64,000 nucleotides of DNA from Tsuneonella deserti (GCF_014644315.1 NZ_BMKL01000001.1:1809001-1873000), one strand, 5' to 3'. Positions 36,837 through 46,109 are shown, numbered from the stretch's first letter. Notes: generated by a model from the letters alone, not told the origin. Program-made: numbers and translations.

Positions 36837-38906
36837 ATGTTCGTTCGCCATGCAATCCTGACCAGCGCCTCATTGCTCGCGGTCGCCGCACTGGCGGGCT
36901 GCGCCACCACCCAGGGAGCCACAATGCCGGCCACCACGCCCCAGTCCGTCGCCACCTCTTCCTTCGCCGCCACGCCGCTGATCCCGCGCGAGGCGATCTT
37001 CGGCAATCCGACGAAGAGCGCCGGCCGGCTGAGCCCCGACGGCAAGTGGCTGGGCTGGCTCGCGCCGTCCAACGGCGTGATGAACATCTGGCTGGCTCCC
37101 GCATCCGACCCTGGAGCGGCGAAGGCCATGACGTCCTCCACCGACCGGCCCATCCGACAGTACTTCTGGTCGCCCGACAGCCGCCGCCTGCTCTATATCC
37201 AGGACAAGGGCGGAGACGAGAATTTCCTCCTCTATGGCGTCGACATCGCCACGGGCGCGGAAACGACGCTGACCCCGTTCGAAAAGTCCCGCGTAATGCT
37301 GGTCGGCAGCTCGACCAAGCAGCGGGACAAGCTGCTGATCGGCCTGAACAACCGTGATCCGCGCTTCTACGATGTCCACCTGCTCGATCTCTCGACCGGG
37401 AAACTGACCGAAGTGATGCGCAACGACGGATACGCCAGCTTCTTGGCCGACGACACGCTCGCGCTGCGCATGGCGATTCGTCCCAACGCCGCAGGCGGCA
37501 TGGACTATTTCGAGATCAGGAATGGCAAGGTCGCCGATAAGCCCATCGCCAGCACGGCGCTCGAGGATTCGCTGACGACCAGCCCGGCCGGATACACCGC
37601 CGACGGGAAGACGCTTTACTGGATCGACAGCCGGGGCCGGAATACAGCCGCGCTCATCGCGATCGACACCGAGACGGGCAAGTCGACCGTGCTGGCCGAG
37701 AACCCCCGGGCCGACATCGGCGGCGCGCTGTCCAATCCGCTCACCGGCAAGGTCGAGGCCTATTCGGTCGAATACCTCAAGACCGACTGGACCGCGCTCG
37801 ATCCAAACGTGAAAGCTTCACTCGACTGGCTCGACAGCAAGCTCGAGGGCGAATTCTCCGTCACCAGCCGGACCGATGACGATGCCCGCTGGATCGTCGC
37901 CAACGATCCGCTGACTTCTCCTGCGAAGACATGGCTTTTCGACCGTACGGCCAATACTCTGACCGAACTCTACACTGCCCGCCCCGAGCTTGTCGGCGCG
38001 CCGCTGCAACCCATGCATCCGCTCGAGATCCCTTCTCGCGACGGCAAGACGCTGGTCAGTTACCTCACCCTGCCGCCCGGAAGCGACGCGAATGCCGACG
38101 GCATCCCGGACGCGCCGGTGCCGATGGTGCTGATGGTGCACGGCGGTCCGTGGGGGCGGGACAGCTACGGCTTCAATGCCTATCACCAGTGGCTGGCCAA
38201 CCGCGGCTATGCCGTGATGAGCGTCAACTTCCGCGGCTCCACCGGGCTCGGCAAGGACTTCATCTCCGCCGGCGATCTTCAATGGGGCCGGGCGATGCAG
38301 ACCGATCTCGACGATGCGATGGACTGGGCCGTCTCGCGGGGCATCGCGGTCAAGGACAAGGTCGCCATCATGGGCGGCAGCTATGGCGGCTACGCGACGC
38401 TGGCGGGCCTGACTTTCACGCCCGAACGATACGCGTGCGGTGTTGACATCGTCGGCCCGTCGAATCTGGAAACGCTCCTCAAAACAATCCCGCCGTACTG
38501 GGCGCCGATCATCGCGCAGTTCCACCAACGGATGGGCGATCCTGGGACCGAGGAGGGCCGTGCGATGCTCAAGGAACGCAGCCCCCTCTACAGCGCGGGA
38601 AAAATCGTGCGGCCCCTGCTGATCGGCCAGGGCGCCAACGATCCGCGCGTCAATCAGGCCGAAAGCGACCAGATCGTCGCGGCTATGAAAGAAAAGGGCA
38701 TCCCGGTGACTTACGTCCTGTTCCCCGATGAAGGGCACGGTTTCGCCAAGCCGGCGAACAACATCGCGTTCAACGCAGTGGCCGAGAACTTTCTCGCCAC
38801 CTGCCTCGGCGGGCGCGCGGAGCCGGTGGGAGACACGCTCGCCAAGTCCACCGCCAAGATCGTCGAGGGCGCCGAGTTCGTGAAGGGCCTGGGCGCGGGC
38901 CAGTAG
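36837..38906 (+). CDS. S9 family (prolyl oligopeptidase) peptidase, lipoprotein
   Basis: A 689-residue exported serine peptidase. Start at the ATG at 36837 behind CGGAGGGGG; the longer frame is the glycosylase shadow. Lipobox LAGC with Cys22. N-terminal beta-propeller (about 45-400; SPDGKWLGWLAP, SPDSRRLLYIQD). C-terminal alpha/beta-hydrolase domain with VHGGPWGRDSYGFN, catalytic Ser515 in GGSYGGYA, Asp in GANDPRVNQAES and His in DEGHGFAKP (near 633). Probably cleaves peptides in the periplasm. A short AT-richer promoter region (36795-36830) precedes it. Confidence 0.93.
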   Translation: MFVRHAILTSASLLAVAALAGCATTQGATMPATTPQSVATSSFAATPLIPREAIFGNPTKSAGRLSPDGKWLGWLAPSNGVMNIWLAPASDPGAAKAMTSSTDRPIRQYFWSPDSRRLLYIQDKGGDENFLLYGVDIATGAETTLTPFEKSRVMLVGSSTKQRDKLLIGLNNRDPRFYDVHLLDLSTGKLTEVMRNDGYASFLADDTLALRMAIRPNAAGGMDYFEIRNGKVADKPIASTALEDSLTTSPAGYTADGKTLYWIDSRGRNTAALIAIDTETGKSTVLAENPRADIGGALSNPLTGKVEAYSVEYLKTDWTALDPNVKASLDWLDSKLEGEFSVTSRTDDDARWIVANDPLTSPAKTWLFDRTANTLTELYTARPELVGAPLQPMHPLEIPSRDGKTLVSYLTLPPGSDANADGIPDAPVPMVLMVHGGPWGRDSYGFNAYHQWLANRGYAVMSVNFRGSTGLGKDFISAGDLQWGRAMQTDLDDAMDWAVSRGIAVKDKVAIMGGSYGGYATLAGLTFTPERYACGVDIVGPSNLETLLKTIPPYWAPIIAQFHQRMGDPGTEEGRAMLKERSPLYSAGKIVRPLLIGQGANDPRVNQAESDQIVAAMKEKGIPVTYVLFPDEGHGFAKPANNIAFNAVAENFLATCLGGRAEPVGDTLAKSTAKIVEGAEFVKGLGAGQ

Positions 38907-38963
38907 CAATCGGCAACCGGCCGCGCTAATCCCCTGTGCAAGGAACAAGGGAGGGAGCGGGCA

Positions 38964-39770
38964 GTGAGCGAACGGAAGGCGATCTTCATCACCGGCGGCG
39001 GCTCCGGCATCGGCCGGGCGATCGCAGAATATTTTTCCGGGCGCGGGTGGTTCGTTGGCCTGGGGGATATCGACGCCGCCGGAATGAAGGAAACCCAGGC
39101 GCGCACCGGCACGGGCATGTCCTATGCCCACAAGTTCGATGTGCGCGACCGGACGGCCTGGGACGAGGCGCTCGATGCCTTTTCCAAGGCTTCGGGCGGG
39201 CGCATTGATGTGGTCGCCAACAACGCCGGCATTCCGCTTGGCGGATCGCTGAGCGAGAACAGCGTCGAGGAAATCGAACGCTGCCTCGACATCAACCTCA
39301 AGGGCGTCCTGTTCGGCGCCCAGGCGTCATTGCCCCATCTCAAGAAGACCGCTCCGGGATCCTGCCTGCTCAACACCGCGAGCGCGGCGGGGATCTACGG
39401 GACTGGCGGCGCGTCGGTCTATTCGGCGACAAAGTTCGGTGTGCGCGGGATTACCGAGGCGCTCGACGCGGAATGGGCCGAATTCGGCATCAAGGTGCGC
39501 GACCTGATGCCCGGCTTCATCGACACGCCGCTCCTCGAACACGCGCCCAACCAGGGCAGCAACGAGGCGATCCGCACACGCGTCCAGGCTGCCGGTCTGG
39601 AGATCACTCCGCCTCTAGCCGTGGCCCAGGCGGCGTGGGACGCGGTGCATGGCGACAAGTTGCACACCCTTGTCGGCAAGACCGCGCGCCGTCTCGCTTT
39701 CGGCGCTCGCTGGATGCCCGGCAAGGTCCGCCAGCAGGCGCGCAGCCAGTCGCGGCCGTTGGGGCAATAG
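38964..39770 (+). CDS. SDR family oxidoreductase
   Basis: A 268-residue classical short-chain dehydrogenase/reductase. GTG start at 38964 behind GGGAGGGAG. Cofactor loop TGGGSGIGRAIA (near 10-21), NNAG (about 92-95), catalytic Ser in NTASAAG and YSATK (YxxxK, near 155). An Asp at DIDAAG suggests NAD(H) preference. Substrate unknown. Convergent with phhB, with only 2 bp between the stops. Confidence 0.92.
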   Translation: MSERKAIFITGGGSGIGRAIAEYFSGRGWFVGLGDIDAAGMKETQARTGTGMSYAHKFDVRDRTAWDEALDAFSKASGGRIDVVANNAGIPLGGSLSENSVEEIERCLDINLKGVLFGAQASLPHLKKTAPGSCLLNTASAAGIYGTGGASVYSATKFGVRGITEALDAEWAEFGIKVRDLMPGFIDTPLLEHAPNQGSNEAIRTRVQAAGLEITPPLAVAQAAWDAVHGDKLHTLVGKTARRLAFGARWMPGKVRQQARSQSRPLGQ

Positions 39771-39772
39771 CC

Positions 39773-40063
39773 CTACAGCAACGCGTCGATCGCTCGCGCC
39801 ATCGAAGCGTCGCGCTGGCTGAGGCCGCCCGCGTCGTGCGTGGTGAGCGCGATCTCGACCCGGTTGTAGACGTTCGACCACTCGGGATGATGGTCCTGGC
39901 TCTCGGCGAGCAGCGCCACGCGGGTCATGAAGGCGAACGCTTCGCTGAAATCGGCAAAGGCGAACGTGCGCTCGATCGCCTTGCCTTCGCGCGCCAAGGT
40001 CCATTCCCCGAGATCGGCAAGCGCAGCGTCGCGCTCCGCAGGGGTCAATTCGGCAATGGCCAT
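39773..40063 (-). CDS. phhB: 4a-hydroxytetrahydrobiopterin dehydratase
   Basis: Pterin-4a-carbinolamine dehydratase (PCD/DCoH), recycling the pterin cofactor of aromatic amino-acid hydroxylases. Start at the ATG at 40063 (96 residues; [12 protein letters not shown]). The active-site signature is intact: [17 protein letters not shown] with His58/His59 and [11 protein letters not shown] with His76. No phenylalanine hydroxylase gene is in the window; PCD homologues are also found without one, sometimes in molybdopterin metabolism. Confidence 0.94.
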   Translation of the reverse strand: MAIAELTPAERDAALADLGEWTLAREGKAIERTFAFADFSEAFAFMTRVALLAESQDHHPEWSNVYNRVEIALTTHDAGGLSQRDASMARAIDALL

Positions 40064-40170
40064 CGGCTTGGTCCTCCTTGGATATCTGGGCGCCGGATAG
40101 CGATGCCGCGCGAGGCAGGCCAGCGCCCGCTCGCTTGGCACGTGGCGGCGCAGTCCCTATTGCCCCACCG

Positions 40171-40752
40171 ATGACGCCGCGCCTCACCGTGCAAGACCTG
40201 GCCTGCCGGCGCGGCGACCGGCTGCTGTTCCGGGGTCTGTCGTTTTCGCTGGAACCGGGCGCGGCACTGCACGTGAGAGGCGCCAACGGCACCGGCAAGT
40301 CGAGCCTGCTGCGCATCCTGGCCGGTCTGCTGCGCCCTTTCGCGGGAACTGTCGAGGCAAAGGGCCGCATCGCCTTGCTCGGTGGCGAACTCCCACTCGA
40401 TGAGCACCTGCCGCTGGAAAAGGCGCTCGCGTTCTGGAACGCGATCGACGGCGGCGGCTTCGGCCCTGAGCGGCTGGCGACGCTGGGACTAGAGGGCCTG
40501 CGCGACGTGCCGGTCCGCTTTCTCTCGACCGGCCAGCGCAAGCGCGCGGCATACGCGGTGTCGATCCCTGCCGGAACTCCGATCTGGCTGCTCGACGAAC
40601 CGCTCAACGGCCTCGACGGCCATGCAGCCGGGGTCCTGACGGACGAAATCGAGCGGCACCGCGACGCGGGCGGTATCGTCGTGGCGGCATCGCACCAGCC
40701 GCTGCCACTCGGCAAGCTGCATGCGGTCGAACTGGCGGACTACGCCGCATGA
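40171..40752 (+). CDS. ccmA: heme exporter ATP-binding protein CcmA
   Basis: ATPase of the CcmABCD system that releases holo-CcmE during c-type cytochrome maturation. Start at the ATG at 40171 (193 residues; MTPRLTVQDLACRRG). Walker A GANGTGKSS (38-46), a shortened signature LSTGQRKR, Walker B IWLLDEPLNGLD, and a switch His in AASHQPL. The length suits CcmA, which is shorter than most ABC ATPases. Overlaps ccmB by 4 bp. Confidence 0.95.
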   Translation: MTPRLTVQDLACRRGDRLLFRGLSFSLEPGAALHVRGANGTGKSSLLRILAGLLRPFAGTVEAKGRIALLGGELPLDEHLPLEKALAFWNAIDGGGFGPERLATLGLEGLRDVPVRFLSTGQRKRAAYAVSIPAGTPIWLLDEPLNGLDGHAAGVLTDEIERHRDAGGIVVAASHQPLPLGKLHAVELADYAA

Positions 40753-41405
40753 GCGTGGCCTACGCCCTGCTCCGACGCGACCTTGCGCTGGCGTTCGGGG
40801 GCGGACGCGGGGGGCCGTGGCTGCCGGTGCTGTTCTTCGTCGCAGTCGCGATACTGTTTCCGTTCGCCGTCGGTCCCGATGCCCCGCTACTGGCACGCAC
40901 GGGCGGAGGAGTGCTGTGGATCGCCGCGCTCCTCGCAGCGATCCTGCCGATCGACCGGCTTGTCGCGCCCGACATTGGCAGCGGCATGTTAGACCAGCTC
41001 ACCCTGCGAGGGATCGCGGAAGAACTGGTGCTGGCCGTGCGCCTGCTGGCCCACTGGCTCAGCTTCGGCCCGCTGCTGCTCGTCGCCACCTTGCTCGCCG
41101 CAGCACTGTTCGACCTGCCTGCGGACACGCTACGCACCCTCCTGCTCGGGCTGCTGGCAGGCACCCCGGGGCTGGCGGCCATCGGCCTCATCATTGCTTC
41201 CCTGACGGCGACGGTGCGCGGAGGCGCAGCGCTCGGGGGATTGCTGCTGATCCCGCTCGCAGTGCCGATCCTGATCTTCGGCGCCGGCGCGCTTGCCCGG
41301 CCCGATAGCGCCGGTCTCGCGCTCTGCGCCGCGATTAGTCTGGCGCTGTGCGCAGTCGCACCATTTGCCGGGGGAGCGGCGGTGCGGGCCGCGCGGGAGA
41401 ATTAG
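40749..41405 (+). CDS. ccmB: heme exporter membrane protein CcmB
   Basis: Six-helix permease subunit of CcmAB. 218 residues, hydrophobic throughout. Family features: LLRRDLALAFGGG at the start, PLLARTGGGVLWIAALLAAIL, DIGSGMLDQLTL, LLLGLLAGTPGLAAIGLIIASL and a final pair of helices. ATGA overlap with ccmA. ccmC does not follow here; a 71-residue orphan does. Confidence 0.95.
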   Translation: MSVAYALLRRDLALAFGGGRGGPWLPVLFFVAVAILFPFAVGPDAPLLARTGGGVLWIAALLAAILPIDRLVAPDIGSGMLDQLTLRGIAEELVLAVRLLAHWLSFGPLLLVATLLAAALFDLPADTLRTLLLGLLAGTPGLAAIGLIIASLTATVRGGAALGGLLLIPLAVPILIFGAGALARPDSAGLALCAAISLALCAVAPFAGGAAVRAAREN

Positions 41406-41407
41406 AT

Positions 41408-41623
41408 ATGCTTCGGTTTCCCAGACCAAACGAAGCCAAATCAATCGACAGGGGTGACGGCAAGCTTATCGTGATCGTCGAGCGGCCTGACGGCTTGTTC
41501 TCGGCCTCTATCGACCGCGTTGGTTTCGACGAAGAGCAGGAAGCACACTACTGGGCGGTCAGCATGGAACCCGAGCGCGGTCTCTTCGGATCAATCGAGG
41601 AAGCCGAGCGGGAGTTCGGTTGA
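41408..41623 (+). CDS. small hypothetical protein downstream of ccmB
   Basis: A 71-residue, acidic, soluble protein (MLRFPRPNEAKSIDRG) whose ATG lies 2 bp after the ccmB stop. It contains KLIVIVERPDGLFSASIDRVG and EAHYWAVSMEPERG, which looks like a small beta-rich fold. Lower GC and less biased codons than its neighbours, and a weak ribosome site. It ends one base before the map stop on the other strand. I do not recognise the family. ccmC would normally occupy this position. Confidence 0.55.
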   Translation: MLRFPRPNEAKSIDRGDGKLIVIVERPDGLFSASIDRVGFDEEQEAHYWAVSMEPERGLFGSIEEAEREFG

Positions 41624-41624
41624 G

Positions 41625-42452
41625 CTATTCGTAAGGAGGCTTGTCGCGGCCAGTCGGACTGAGGGTGAAAATCTCGCACCCCTCTTCCGTCACGCCGATC
41701 GAGTGCTCGAATTGCGCCGACAGGCTCTTGTCGCGGGTAACCGCGGTCCATCCGTCACTGAGCATCTTAACCCACGGTCGGCCGAGGTTGATCATCGGCT
41801 CGATGGTGAGGAACATGCCCGGCCGAAGTTCCGGCCCGGTGCCGGCCTTGGCGGCATGGACTACCTCCGGCGCGTCGTGGAAGAGCCGGCCCAGGCCGTG
41901 GCCGCAGAACTCGCGCACCACGCCGTACCGATGCGCCTCGGCATGGGCCTGGATCGCCGCGCCGATATCTCCGAGCCTGGCGCCCGGCTTCACCTGCTCA
42001 ATGCCGAGCATGAGGCATTCGTAGGTCACGTCGACCAGCCGCCGCGCTTTCAAGGGCACGTCGCCGACGAGGTACATCCGGCTGCTGTCACCGTGCCAGC
42101 CGTCGAGCAGAGGGGTCACGTCGATGTTGACGATATCCCCTTCTTTCAATGCCTTGTCGCCGGGAATCCCGTGACAGACGACGTGGTTGATCGAGATGCA
42201 GCAGCTGTGCGTATAGCCGCGGTAGCCGAACGTGGCCGGCACCGCGCCGCCATCGAGCGTCATCTGCCGCACCACGTCGTCGAGTTCCCCGGTGGTCACC
42301 CCAGGCTGGACCATCGGCGCCAGTGCGTCGAGGATTTCGGCGGCGAGGCGACCGGCCTTGCGCATGCCTTCGAAGCCGGCGGGGCCGTGGAGCTTGATGG
42401 TTCCGTCGCGCAGCAGCGTCTCGTCGCCGGTGACTGTCTGATACTGGTTCAT
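41625..42452 (-). CDS. map: methionine aminopeptidase, type I
   Basis: Removes N-terminal Met from nascent proteins. 275 residues, the length of type I enzymes. Metal-binding set visible in order: IDVTPLLDGWHGDSSRMY (Asp ligands), CGHGLGRLFHDAPEV (His) and LTIEPMI (Glu), with the C-terminal SAQFEHSIGVTEEG Glu. N-terminal MRKAGRLAAEILD. Confidence 0.97.
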   Translation of the reverse strand: MNQYQTVTGDETLLRDGTIKLHGPAGFEGMRKAGRLAAEILDALAPMVQPGVTTGELDDVVRQMTLDGGAVPATFGYRGYTHSCCISINHVVCHGIPGDKALKEGDIVNIDVTPLLDGWHGDSSRMYLVGDVPLKARRLVDVTYECLMLGIEQVKPGARLGDIGAAIQAHAEAHRYGVVREFCGHGLGRLFHDAPEVVHAAKAGTGPELRPGMFLTIEPMINLGRPWVKMLSDGWTAVTRDKSLSAQFEHSIGVTEEGCEIFTLSPTGRDKPPYE

Positions 42453-42497
42453 GGCGCACGAGATAGCGAATGAAGCGCTCGATTGCGACCCGCGGCG

Positions 42498-43322
42498 TTA
42501 TGATTTCGCGCCGAACGCCTCGCGATAGGCAGGCTTCACCGCGCCGAGCATCGCCGCGGTCATGGGAAAGTCCAGTTCATAGGCTCCTTCCGCATAAGGC
42601 CCGGCGACATAGGGTCCGAACCAGACAGTGATGCGGTCGAAGGTCTTTCCGTTCGACGAGCCGACCAGGATCGTCGCGCTGTCGAGGCCGGGGCAGTCGC
42701 TGAAATATTCGCCCTTGGGATCGACCGGCTCGCCGCGACGGTTTTCGCGCTCCCTGTTCAACGCCGCGCACACCGTCCCGCCCATCGCCGCGCCGAGCGC
42801 CTGGGGCGAAGTGAACAACTCCGCCCCGTCCATCGCCCGCTCAGCTTCCTTGTCCCACACCAGGCTTTCCAGGCCGTACATTCCGTGCGCGCCGCCGGTG
42901 TAGGTGGAAAATTCGTTCGACAGGCTGAGGTAGCCGGGCAAGTCGGCCACCACTTTCCATTCCGCACCATAGCTGTGCGGGTGGAACGGGAAGCCTTCCT
43001 TTTTCGCGCTCTCCCGCTCCTCCCGCGCCTGTGCGATCATCTCGGCCCGCGCCTTCGCCGCCTGCTGTTCGAGCCGGGCGGCCAGCGCGGGGTAACGGCC
43101 GACCGGGGCCGGATAGCTGAACGCGTAGCTGTAGAGATCGGTGTCCTCGGCCACCTTCTTCGCGCTGCCGTTTGCCGAGGCCGCTGCGCTGGCACTGGCG
43201 CCGGCCCGCGATGCGGATTGGCTCGCGGTCGCGGTAACGCCGGTCTTCTCGCGCACTTCGTCCGGCGAGGAGCACCCGGCCAGCAAGACCGCGACAAGGG
43301 GCAGGAACGGGCGAAGTTGCAT
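42498..43322 (-). CDS. DUF4163/DUF3298 domain-containing lipoprotein
   Basis: A 274-residue lipoprotein starting at the ATG at 43322 (MQLRPFLPLVAVLLAGC, lipidated Cys17). An Ser/Ala-rich linker (about 25-55) is followed by a PdaC/RsiV-like pair of domains: VGRYPALAARLEQQAAKARAEM and FSTYTGGAHGMYGLESLVWDKE (DUF4163/DUF3298 signature), then LDFPMTAAMLGAVKPAYREAFG. The RsiV relatives bind lysozyme; whether this one does is unknown. Divergent from the aminopeptidase gene, with a 36-bp gap. Confidence 0.85.
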   Translation of the reverse strand: MQLRPFLPLVAVLLAGCSSPDEVREKTGVTATASQSASRAGASASAAASANGSAKKVAEDTDLYSYAFSYPAPVGRYPALAARLEQQAAKARAEMIAQAREERESAKKEGFPFHPHSYGAEWKVVADLPGYLSLSNEFSTYTGGAHGMYGLESLVWDKEAERAMDGAELFTSPQALGAAMGGTVCAALNRERENRRGEPVDPKGEYFSDCPGLDSATILVGSSNGKTFDRITVWFGPYVAGPYAEGAYELDFPMTAAMLGAVKPAYREAFGAKS

Positions 43323-43358
43323 TGGATTTCTTCCGGCAGGCGTTAGGAACCCCAACCT

Positions 43359-44756
43359 ATGAGCAAACCAGTCGAGCTTATCCAGCCCGATCGCGGCCAG
43401 GCGGCGATCGACATCCACCTCGTCAACAAGGACGGCTTCGCCGACTGGGCGAAGAAACTGACCGCAGGCCAGCGCGCCGCGCTCGAGGCGCAGAAATTCG
43501 ACGGCAGCGGCTACCAGGTCGGTATCGTCCCCGATGGCGAGGCGTGGTTCGCCGTCGGCGGAGTCGCCAACCCGGCCGAGCTCTCGAGCTGGTGCATGGC
43601 CAAGCTGGCCGAAACGCTTCCCGCGGGCACCTACCGGCGTGTCGAGGGTGATCCGGGCCCGGCGCTGTTCGGCTGGCAGACCGCGCAGTACCGCTTCACC
43701 CGCTACCGTGAGGAAAAGGATGCGCCGGGGCCGCGCGTGCTGCTTACCAGGGACCCGAAGGCGATCGATCCGGTAATCGCGGAAGCGGCGGCCGCGGCAA
43801 AGGTGATGGATCTCGTCAACACGCCCGCCGAGGACATGGGCCCTGCCGCCCTCGAAGCCGAAGCCGAAGCGCTTGCGAAATCGCACAGGGCGCAGCTCAG
43901 CGTGACGAAAGGCGAAACGCTGGAGCGCGAATATCCGATGGTGCACGCCGTCGGCCGCGCCGCGTCGCGCGAACATGCCCCCCGGCTCATCCACCTCACA
44001 TGGGGTGACGAGAAGCACCCGGTGCTCGCCATCGTCGGCAAGGGCGTTTGCTTCGATTCGGGCGGTCTCGACGTGAAACCGGCCAGCGGGATGCTCCTGA
44101 TGAAGAAGGACATGGGCGGAGCGGCCCACGCACTCGCGCTGGCGGGACTCGTGATGGGCGCCGGCCTCAAGGTGCGGCTGCACCTGCTGGTCCCCGCGGT
44201 CGAGAACGCGATCGCCGGCAACTCCTTTCGCCCGGGCGATGTCCTGCGCAGCCGCAAGGGGCTTTCCGTCGAGATCGGCAATACCGACGCCGAGGGCCGG
44301 CTGATCCTTGGCGACGCGCTTGCGCGGGCCAGCGAGGAGAACCCGGACCTGGTGATCGATTTCGCCACGCTGACCGGCGCGGCGCGGGTCGCGCTCGGTC
44401 CGGACCTGCCCGCCCTGATGGCGAGGCGCGACGATACCGCGCAGGCATTGCTCGATGCGGGCAAGGCGCATGACGACGAGTGCTGGCGCCTGCCCCTCCC
44501 CGAAAGCTACCGCGAGTGGCTGAAATCGGACATCGCGGACATGGGCAATGCGCCGAGCAACGGCTTTGCCGGGGCGAGCGTAGCGGGACTGTTCCTCGAC
44601 CGGTTCGTCGGGGAAGCAAAGGACGGGACGCCGATCGACTGGGCGCACTTCGATACCTTCGCCTGGCGACCCGCCGCAAAGCCGGGGCGGCCGAAGGGCG
44701 GCGCAGCGCTTGGCCTCAGGGCGGCGTGGCACATGCTGCAGGCGCGATTCGGCTGA
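43359..44756 (+). CDS. M17 family leucyl aminopeptidase
   Basis: Cytosolic di-metal aminopeptidase. 465 residues. Metal and active-site motifs: GKGVCFDSGGLDVKPASGML, KKDMGGAA, and NTDAEGRLILGDAL, with the C-terminal SNGFAGASVAGLFLDRFV segment. The N-terminal ~150 residues form the regulatory domain. In sphingomonads this gene is normally followed by an NlpC/P60 (C40) peptidase; here only its SH3-like part is found. Confidence 0.94.
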   Translation: MSKPVELIQPDRGQAAIDIHLVNKDGFADWAKKLTAGQRAALEAQKFDGSGYQVGIVPDGEAWFAVGGVANPAELSSWCMAKLAETLPAGTYRRVEGDPGPALFGWQTAQYRFTRYREEKDAPGPRVLLTRDPKAIDPVIAEAAAAAKVMDLVNTPAEDMGPAALEAEAEALAKSHRAQLSVTKGETLEREYPMVHAVGRAASREHAPRLIHLTWGDEKHPVLAIVGKGVCFDSGGLDVKPASGMLLMKKDMGGAAHALALAGLVMGAGLKVRLHLLVPAVENAIAGNSFRPGDVLRSRKGLSVEIGNTDAEGRLILGDALARASEENPDLVIDFATLTGAARVALGPDLPALMARRDDTAQALLDAGKAHDDECWRLPLPESYREWLKSDIADMGNAPSNGFAGASVAGLFLDRFVGEAKDGTPIDWAHFDTFAWRPAAKPGRPKGGAALGLRAAWHMLQARFG

Positions 44757-44823
44757 CCTTGCCCCCCTTGGTGCGAGGGGCTAAGCGCGCCCATCGCATG
44801 CAACCCACGGACTTACGCAACAC

Positions 44824-45177
44824 GTGACCGAGACCGGCAAATACCATCTTCCCGAAGGGCAGCTTTCGCTGTCCGGGCCGGTCGTGCGGCCTGCCATCGG
44901 CACCCTGCCGATCCGGGGCGACCTGGCGCACATCGCGCTGGCCGATAAATACTTCGTCGCCAATTACGTCATGCCCCAGCTCCGCGAGATCGGTCCGGCC
45001 GGCGCCGCGCTGCTATGCCTGCCCAGGGATGGGGCCGACGAAGTGACGCGGCTTGACGCCGGGGCCATGTTCGAAGCGCTCGATTACTCGGGCGACTGGT
45101 GCTGGGGCTGCCTGGGACCGCAGGGGCCGAGCGGTTACCTGCGCATCGCCGAGCTCGCTCCGCGGACCGGGGGGTGA
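44824..45177 (+). CDS. orphan SH3-like domain protein (truncated C40 peptidase relative)
   Basis: A 117-residue protein, GTG start at 44824 without a clear ribosome site. The sequence matches the N-terminal SH3 domain (SH3_16/dipeptidyl-peptidase type) of NlpC/P60 enzymes: LRGDLAHIALADKYFVANYVMP-like and AMFEALDYSGDWCWGCLGPQGPSGYL segments. The catalytic P60 domain (Cys-His-His, DCSG motif) is absent; argC begins inside the stop codon (GTGA). Either a domain-only adaptor or a decayed gene that kept its coupling. No known role. Confidence 0.65.
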   Translation: MTETGKYHLPEGQLSLSGPVVRPAIGTLPIRGDLAHIALADKYFVANYVMPQLREIGPAGAALLCLPRDGADEVTRLDAGAMFEALDYSGDWCWGCLGPQGPSGYLRIAELAPRTGG

Positions 45178-46109
45178 CACGCTCCGTCTTCATAGACGGG
45201 GCAGTCGGCACCACAGGGCTCGAGATTGCCGAGCGGCTCGCCGGCAGGAACGAGTTTTCCCTGGTCCGGCTCGACGACAGCCGACGCAAGGATCGCGAAG
45301 CGCGGCGTGACGCGCTGAACGCGGCCGATTTCGCGATCCTGTGCCTGCCCGACGATGCCGCGCGCGGAGCGGTCGACCTGATCGATCCGGCTTCCGATGT
45401 GCGGGTCATCGATGCTTCGAGCGCGCACCGCGTCGCGCAGGGCTGGACTTACGGCTTTCCCGAAGTTGTCGGCAGCGATGCGGTCGCGCGCGCGGCGCGG
45501 GTTTCCAACCCCGGCTGCTACGCGACGGGCTTCGTCGCCCTCCTCGCCCCGCTGGTCGGGCGCGGACTTCTGCCGGCGGACTGGGCCTACACCTGCAACG
45601 CGGTGTCCGGCTATTCGGGCGGCGGCAAGAGCCTGATCGAGCGGTTCGAGTCCGACACCGGCATTGCCTGGCGCGGCTATGCGCTGGCGCTCGGCCACAA
45701 GCATGTGCCCGAAATGCAGGCGCACGCCGGCCTCGTCCTCCCGCCGCTGTTCTCGCCCGCGGTGATCCCCGCCTACCGCGGAATGGCGGTGGAGATTCCT
45801 CTCCCGCTGATGGCGATGCCCGGCGCGTCCGCTCCGGCGGCACTGCGCGAATGCCTGGCCGACTTCTACGCCGGCAGCCGCGTGGTTCAGGTGAGCGGAG
45901 AGATGCCGGACGAACTGCTGCTGCGCCGCGGCCAGGCGCCTTCGGACGCACTCGATCTCCACGTCTTCGGCTCGGCGGACGGCAGCCAGGCGCGGCTCGT
46001 CGCGATGCTCGACAACCTCGGCAAGGGGGCCAGCGGCGCGGCGGTGCAATCGCTCAACCTGATGGCCGGCCTCGATCCTGCCAGCGGGCTGCATCTGCCC
46101 AAGGATTAG
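45174..46109 (+). CDS. argC: N-acetyl-gamma-glutamyl-phosphate reductase
   Basis: Third step of arginine synthesis, NADPH reduction of N-acetylglutamyl phosphate. Start is the GTG at 45174 (311 residues; TRSVFIDGAVGTTGLE after the initiator), in a GTGA overlap with the SH3-domain gene; the frame to 45099 is a shadow. N-terminal nucleotide loop IDGAVGTTGLE, catalytic Cys115 in SNPGCYATGF, and ALGHKHVPEM. The length of about 311 residues indicates the short type 2 ArgC. Confidence 0.95.
   Translation: MTRSVFIDGAVGTTGLEIAERLAGRNEFSLVRLDDSRRKDREARRDALNAADFAILCLPDDAARGAVDLIDPASDVRVIDASSAHRVAQGWTYGFPEVVGSDAVARAARVSNPGCYATGFVALLAPLVGRGLLPADWAYTCNAVSGYSGGGKSLIERFESDTGIAWRGYALALGHKHVPEMQAHAGLVLPPLFSPAVIPAYRGMAVEIPLPLMAMPGASAPAALRECLADFYAGSRVVQVSGEMPDELLLRRGQAPSDALDLHVFGSADGSQARLVAMLDNLGKGASGAAVQSLNLMAGLDPASGLHLPKD

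Noticed and set aside
42498..44732. 744-residue minus-strand frame covering the lipoprotein and most of the aminopeptidase gene
   Set aside because: Only the part from 43322 down is real (signal peptide, DUF3298). The upstream part is antisense to the M17 gene.
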